From an uncultured Bdellovibrio sp. (GTDB lineage: Bacteria; Bdellovibrionota; Bdellovibrionia; Bdellovibrionales; Bdellovibrionaceae), in NCBI RefSeq assembly GCF_946478835.1, contig NZ_CAMLDV010000068.1, positions 1 through 18,224 on the forward strand: a stretch of DNA of 18,224 nt. The letters run 5' to 3'. The translations under genes were made by a program, and so were the position numbers. The notes below the pieces were generated by a model. It was not told the origin of the DNA, searched no databases, and saw only the letters and a list, made by a program, of their open reading frames with translations. Positions 15,701 to 18,224 of the stretch are shown here, piece by piece (positions within the stretch are counted from its first letter, which is position 1; the number at the start of each line of letters is the position of its first letter).

Positions 15701-16800
15701 GGAGCGGCTTTTGTTGATTGATAAGCAGTACCTAGCTGCAATACGTTCGCTGTTTCTGGATAGTAGTAGTAAAGGTTGTTCTTTTTATCGAACTGAACTT
15801 TTGCTTCACCCGCAGATGAAACAACAGTCATCAAAGTTTCAGAGGCGTTATTGCGGTTCACGTAAACGGCAAGGTCAAACCAAGCTTCTTTTTTGAATTC
15901 ATTGATCAATGTGCCCATGAGTTTGCGGTCTTTAAGATAAACCGGACCCCAAGTGCCCAAAGCCATCAATGGAACAGCCACGTCTTTTTGGTTTTTAAGT
16001 TGTTGAACGTTATTGAAGCCGGCGCGCTCAATCACTTTACCGATATCAACCCCCGTTAGTTCGTTTTCAGGTTGACCTTCTTGGAAGCGACCGATGTTAC
16101 CGTGGTCTGACATCAAGACGACTTCAACGTCTTGGCCTTTGTCTTTATATGATTTAATAAGACGTTTGATCTCGGCATCTAAAACTTTCATGACTGGGAA
16201 AAGGCGGTTTAATTGCGTGTGCGCTGTGGAATCCACCGCACCAACATAACCCGTAAGGAATTGTTTTGGTTTTGCCGCAATCAAATCATCAACAACAGAT
16301 TTCACTTCCAGTTTAGGAACTTCTTCTGTTGGGAAGTACATCAAAGCTTCAACGTAAGGGTTGAAGAAAGAGTCAAAAGCTCCCATGTAGTATTTAGGGA
16401 AAGCCAAACGACGATAGTAGTCGCGTGGATCACCTTGAATTGATTGAGTGGATTCATCAAAGTATGTTGCTTCAACTGATTTAATACGACCGGCAGCTCC
16501 GAAAAGATCTGCGGTGTGAGTCACTGTCGACCAAGAAAGATCTGTCATTGAAGGGAAAGGAGCGACGTGAGCGCCGACTTGCGAGAACTCTTTAAAGAGG
16601 CCTTGTCTTTGTGCCGCTTGGAAGGCGAAGTAACTTAGACCGTCCGCACCGATCACAATCGTTTGAACCTTTTGGGCTGGAGCGGCTGCTTGAGCCTTTT
16701 TCCAAGGAAGCTCAAATGCTTTTGCTGGCATTCCAACGGTTAAAGAACCGGCGATCAAACCTGCAGTGAGAACATTTTTATAAGCGTTCAGACGTTTCAT
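12787..16800 (-). CDS. Large exported three-module hydrolase: NPP-like phosphodiesterase + lipase-like alpha/beta hydrolase + DUF3047-like domain
   Basis: The product has 1337 residues; its ATG at 16800 has AAGGGG 6 nt upstream. The signal peptide is cleaved after 'AKA' (28). Residues 45-440 read as an alkaline-phosphatase-superfamily (type I phosphodiesterase/NPP) domain: D53 in 'VIGADGL', nucleophile T86 in 'PFPSMT', D190 and H194 in 'GAVDSTAH', D232-H233 in 'MSDHGN', H429 in 'RTHGSL'. This is the complete two-metal ligand set. Residues 440-730 have no motif I recognise. Residues 735-975 are an alpha/beta hydrolase: 'YVPGIYNS', elbow GYSKG with S813, D934 in 'DNDGVVTVSS', H960 in 'ADHLAG'. 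The only two cysteines, C777 and C872, lie here and may form a disulfide. Residues about 1100-1337 resemble DUF3047 ('YYWGD', 'HDSNDVGDASEAYF'). Substrates are unknown; cleavage of a phospholipid head group plus acyl ester is one possibility. Confidence 0.85.
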   Translation of the reverse strand: MKRLNAYKNVLTAGLIAGSLTVGMPAKAFELPWKKAQAAAPAQKVQTIVIGADGLSYFAFQAAQRQGLFKEFSQVGAHVAPFPSMTDLSWSTVTHTADLFGAAGRIKSVEATYFDESTQSIQGDPRDYYRRLAFPKYYMGAFDSFFNPYVEALMYFPTEEVPKLEVKSVVDDLIAAKPKQFLTGYVGAVDSTAHTQLNRLFPVMKVLDAEIKRLIKSYKDKGQDVEVVLMSDHGNIGRFQEGQPENELTGVDIGKVIERAGFNNVQQLKNQKDVAVPLMALGTWGPVYLKDRKLMGTLINEFKKEAWFDLAVYVNRNNASETLMTVVSSAGEAKVQFDKKNNLYYYYPETANVLQLGTAYQSTKAAPKAMTATQAFEAAQNSKYPDSVYRLIESASERNFDFPDFILTLKDGYNITSSLGAFTKMYRTHGSLTAASSYGLFASTKRKVPGQIRSKDILPFLGINPKDLFGNTAKRAGLSGQESLAEVLKSRQGIETQAKDLSQKRIFQHITRFVSDTRPYFLVTEMKSFMEAFKFDPFKQPGSQTLSPMNFDMAKFDINSMISPEDIGAVTDAVLQNSGDVEKLMNDPRIAKVKDKMGLLKDTKTASVDLKEDIASKDGIIGSIAQYVLPAKRAVMKMYQMPALLEKSIVVQEKPYLPETRDMLFARQWIGGKDKYVDSFKGLNEKYTNPNSGAKYADSTIAKTLLQEAIKEADLEDRIYPTPMTKLYNKSLDDLTIVYVPGIYNSIFDKEIFSLGLNSLMDEMGLRVIQPPVESTCGSEVNADIILNYLREDIKTRQQRGHASPRYLILGYSKGAVDTLTAFTKNPSLISNYVKGFVAIAAPLHGSSILNTTDVPFALVSALSEHQGPEICKEEKTASKSITPTAMDAFWRRNERGLIGLTRYFSVTFASDPEDSHIFMKATKIIGQFDEDNDGVVTVSSSKFPAKLAAVDMGTIKADHLAGILSSRFNQKAFMKGLVNSMAELEINNNKKNLAWNSKVILAAANASPIKSQTYYRLSQDGLAKQYSLKGEHFVEFLPYGNTWELNMNLLPKINDPADSYEPKVKLPQSQLRYEPYASLDVQKLPDIMAGVKVAPATKTNMPEGIRIDYNHTNMVHFRMDHQFNYESRSPGGLDDNKDFGYVTADHDGEKWALMKSKNNSIRMTTLAYRFSPVEFSKMMLKLDVTKGVPGADPVKGKTGKDDSAFQVWFTIRDGKANGDRATVDPKNDKVFLFGYYWGDAVNGETRQAGQIFENWYSNKNIVVATLPEAKQLLLNNQDMLGKPQTYQRNLAEDLKRAFPDKNVEDMDIVAITIQHDSNDVGDASEAYFKALDFLPN

Positions 16801-16951
16801 AGTGACCCCTTAAAAATTGTGTATCAACTTGAATAGAGGCAAGAGCGGTGCCAAGGTTCGCAGGGCGAAACGAATCTTATTCGAGATAATAAGGGGCTTT
16901 AAGAGGAAACTGTCTCATGGTGAGAACGGTGACGTTTTAGTTCAATCTATG
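16801..16951. other. 151-bp intergenic region between the large hydrolase and ppx
   Basis: No ORF of note. It must hold the end of the ppx transcript and the start of the hydrolase transcript, both on the minus strand. An AT-rich inverted repeat CTTATT-N6-AATAAG (16876-16893) is present without a GC stem or T-run, so it is not a convincing terminator. TATTAT (16886-16891 on the minus strand) is a -10-like box without a clear -35. The strong AAGGGG ribosome site of the hydrolase gene is at its left end. Confidence 0.5.
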
Positions 16952-17869
16952 TCAAGAAGATGTCATGGACCAAACGAGTCCGTCGCGAAGGCCGACACTG
17001 GGGATAAGAATCTTATGAGCTTCCGCTTGTCTCATAATAGTCTGCACTAGCATCGCCGCCGGCACAATCACGTCGGCTCGATCGGGACGCAGAGCGAGTT
17101 TTTCAATGCGTTCTTTCACTTTTAATGAACGCAGTTTTTCAATAATAGTATCAAGCTCTGCCAAAGTTAAAAATGTGTGCGGAGTTTTATTTAGCAATTG
17201 CACTTTGAGTTTTCCGAGGCACTCTAAATTTCCACCAGTGCCGATCGCGAAGTCGACTTGCTCATGTTCGCAGTTTTTATAAAGATGCTCACCGAGTTCA
17301 CCTAAGAATTCACCCATGATGATATTGAGATGACTTTCATTGAGACGGCGTTTGCTTAAGTTTTCAAGAACGCGCACGGTGCCCATTGGGAAGGACTTTG
17401 TTGCGATCATTTTATCGCCTTTAGAGAAAGTCACCTCGACACTGCCTCCGCCGATATCGATGAGCATGGTCTTTTTATTATCGAGGTCTAGTTCCTTGCG
17501 GACGGCCAAATGAATCAAGCGGCCTTCTTCCGTGCCGTCGATGACCTCGATTTTTATTCCAGAGCTTTTATAAATTTCGTCTACAAACTGTTGGCGGTTT
17601 TTCGCTTCTCGGCAGGCACTTGTGGCTACGGCTCGGCAGCTTACGACTTGCAGTTCCCGGTTGGTTTGTGAGTAGTGATGAAAGGTGGCCTTGGCGATTT
17701 CCATAGACGCCGGAGTGATAATGCCTTCGGTGAAAACATCGTGACCTAACCGAACGGCGGCGCGGAAGCGTTTGATAAGCTGTATCGTCGGGGATTGATC
17801 GGAAACGTCGGCGATCATCATGCGGATGGCGTTGGACCCGATATCAATAGCTGAAACACGACGTGACAC
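16952..17869 (-). CDS. Ppx/GppA family phosphatase (exopolyphosphatase or guanosine pentaphosphatase), short form
   Basis: The product has 305 residues, the short two-domain ASKHA form (like the about 310-residue Aquifex enzyme); it lacks the C-terminal HD-like extension of E. coli PPX. Motifs are 'AIDIGSNAIRMM' (7-18, phosphate loop 1), 'TEEGRL' (113-118, with the catalytic-base glutamate region), 'LIDIGGGSVEV' (136-146, phosphate loop 2) and 'RPDRADVIVPAA' near the C-terminus. It should release phosphate from polyphosphate ends or from pppGpp in the cytoplasm; sequence alone does not separate the two. The start is a GTG at 17869 with AAGGAAG about 8 nt upstream. Closeness to ppk1-sixA favours a polyphosphate role. 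It is divergent from an outer-membrane protein gene 53 bp away. Confidence 0.93.
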   Translation of the reverse strand: MSRRVSAIDIGSNAIRMMIADVSDQSPTIQLIKRFRAAVRLGHDVFTEGIITPASMEIAKATFHHYSQTNRELQVVSCRAVATSACREAKNRQQFVDEIYKSSGIKIEVIDGTEEGRLIHLAVRKELDLDNKKTMLIDIGGGSVEVTFSKGDKMIATKSFPMGTVRVLENLSKRRLNESHLNIIMGEFLGELGEHLYKNCEHEQVDFAIGTGGNLECLGKLKVQLLNKTPHTFLTLAELDTIIEKLRSLKVKERIEKLALRPDRADVIVPAAMLVQTIMRQAEAHKILIPSVGLRDGLVWSMTSS

Positions 17870-17922
17870 AGTAAACTTCCTTTTCTTTGGCTTTAGTATA
17901 TAAAAATGAGAGCATCAGAGAC

Positions 17923-18224
17923 ATGAAAAAAAACATTCTATGCTCTTTATTTTTGCTTTTTGCCTCTTCGCATTCATGGGCCTTGTCTGAAATTGAATTG
18001 ACGGGAGAGTTGGATGCCACTGCCTCGGTTTGGAACCTTCCGACAGGGCAAAGAGGCAACTCTGCTTTCGGTGTGCCTTCTTTGTTTTTGAATTTGAATG
18101 CGCCTCTGAAAGACGACAATCTGATGGTGCTGTCTTTTGAAGGCTCCGAAGAAAAGACCTCTTCGGCGGATCGTTTCGATGTGAAAGTTCGTGAAGCCTA
18201 TTTGGATGTCGTGAGTATTTTTCA
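17923..18224 (+). CDS. Exported, probably outer membrane, protein (N-terminal part, runs off the right edge)
   Basis: About 100 residues are visible. The signal peptide MKKNILCSLFLLFASSHSWA is cleaved after A20 ('SWA-LSE'). The mature start is 'IELTGELDATASVWNL', followed by alternating strands ('SLFLNLNAPL', 'NLMVLSFEGSE', 'DVKVREAYLDVVS'). Porin-like barrel proteins often begin in this way with a first strand and an 'REAYLDV' strand. No family can be named from this fragment. The ribosome site is weak (CAGAG, 4-8 nt upstream). A TATATA box at about 17898-17903 in the 53-bp divergent gap could be its -10. The reading frame is open to the end of the window. Confidence 0.7.
   Translation, partial: MKKNILCSLFLLFASSHSWALSEIELTGELDATASVWNLPTGQRGNSAFGVPSLFLNLNAPLKDDNLMVLSFEGSEEKTSSADRFDVKVREAYLDVVSIF

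Noticed and set aside
16876..16893. Inverted repeat CTTATT-N6-AATAAG after ppx as a terminator
   Set aside because: The stem is only 6 bp, AT-rich, and has no T-run on the minus strand.
17844..18119. 91-residue minus-strand open frame at the right end
   Set aside because: It overlaps the ppx start and the signal-peptide-encoding plus-strand gene; the plus-strand frame has an export signal and strand pattern.
1..18224. CRISPR arrays, tRNA/rRNA genes, IS elements, prophage genes, toxin-antitoxin or known defence systems
   Set aside because: Read through both strands and found no direct-repeat array, no cloverleaf or rRNA signature, no transposase or integrase, and no defence gene motifs.

Overview
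This looks like chromosomal DNA from a Gram-negative bacterium with many secreted and outer-membrane proteins, most likely a Bdellovibrio-like member of the Bdellovibrionota. That assignment is an inference from protein style and gene content (RND efflux, PilZ proteins, YceI, ThiL, PPK1, Ppx, large exported hydrolases); there is no rRNA or other decisive marker. I see no rRNA, tRNA, CRISPR array, insertion sequence or prophage. Coding density is high and most genes have good Shine-Dalgarno sites.

Layout. (1) 1-4505: an efflux locus with two divergent arms. A small outer-membrane barrel gene and the start of a TolC-type gene lie on the minus strand, and a complete HAE1-type RND pump lies on the plus strand. 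They share a 201-bp promoter region that holds a strong minus-strand promoter and a 9-bp hairpin. A near-perfect bidirectional terminator ends the pump gene. (2) 4516-5993: a short PilZ-like gene on the minus strand, then rsmG (16S rRNA m7G methyltransferase) closely followed by a small secreted protein on the plus strand. (3) 5997-8407: a yceI-ligB operon (periplasmic YceI protein and a DODA-type extradiol dioxygenase) divergent from a LysR regulator that is a natural candidate to control it. (4) 8404-9021: a membrane-anchored PilZ protein whose N-terminal coding end contains one copy of a 19-bp palindromic repeat; an inverted second copy lies just outside it, at the end of thiL. (5) 9076-17869: thiL (thiamine monophosphate kinase) divergent from ppk1-sixA; then a very large exported hydrolase on the minus strand; then a short Ppx/GppA phosphatase on the minus strand. 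(6) 17923-18224: the start of an exported, probably outer-membrane, protein.

The most unusual object is the 1337-residue exported protein at 12787-16800. By motif reading it joins three modules: an N-terminal alkaline-phosphatase-superfamily (NPP-like) domain with every expected metal ligand and a Thr nucleophile, a lipase-like alpha/beta hydrolase with a GYSKG nucleophile elbow, and a C-terminal DUF3047-like beta-sandwich. It lies between the polyphosphate-making (ppk1-sixA) and polyphosphate-degrading (ppx) genes. The second unusual feature is the inverted pair of GGTACGNCGTACC palindromes at 8979-9074.
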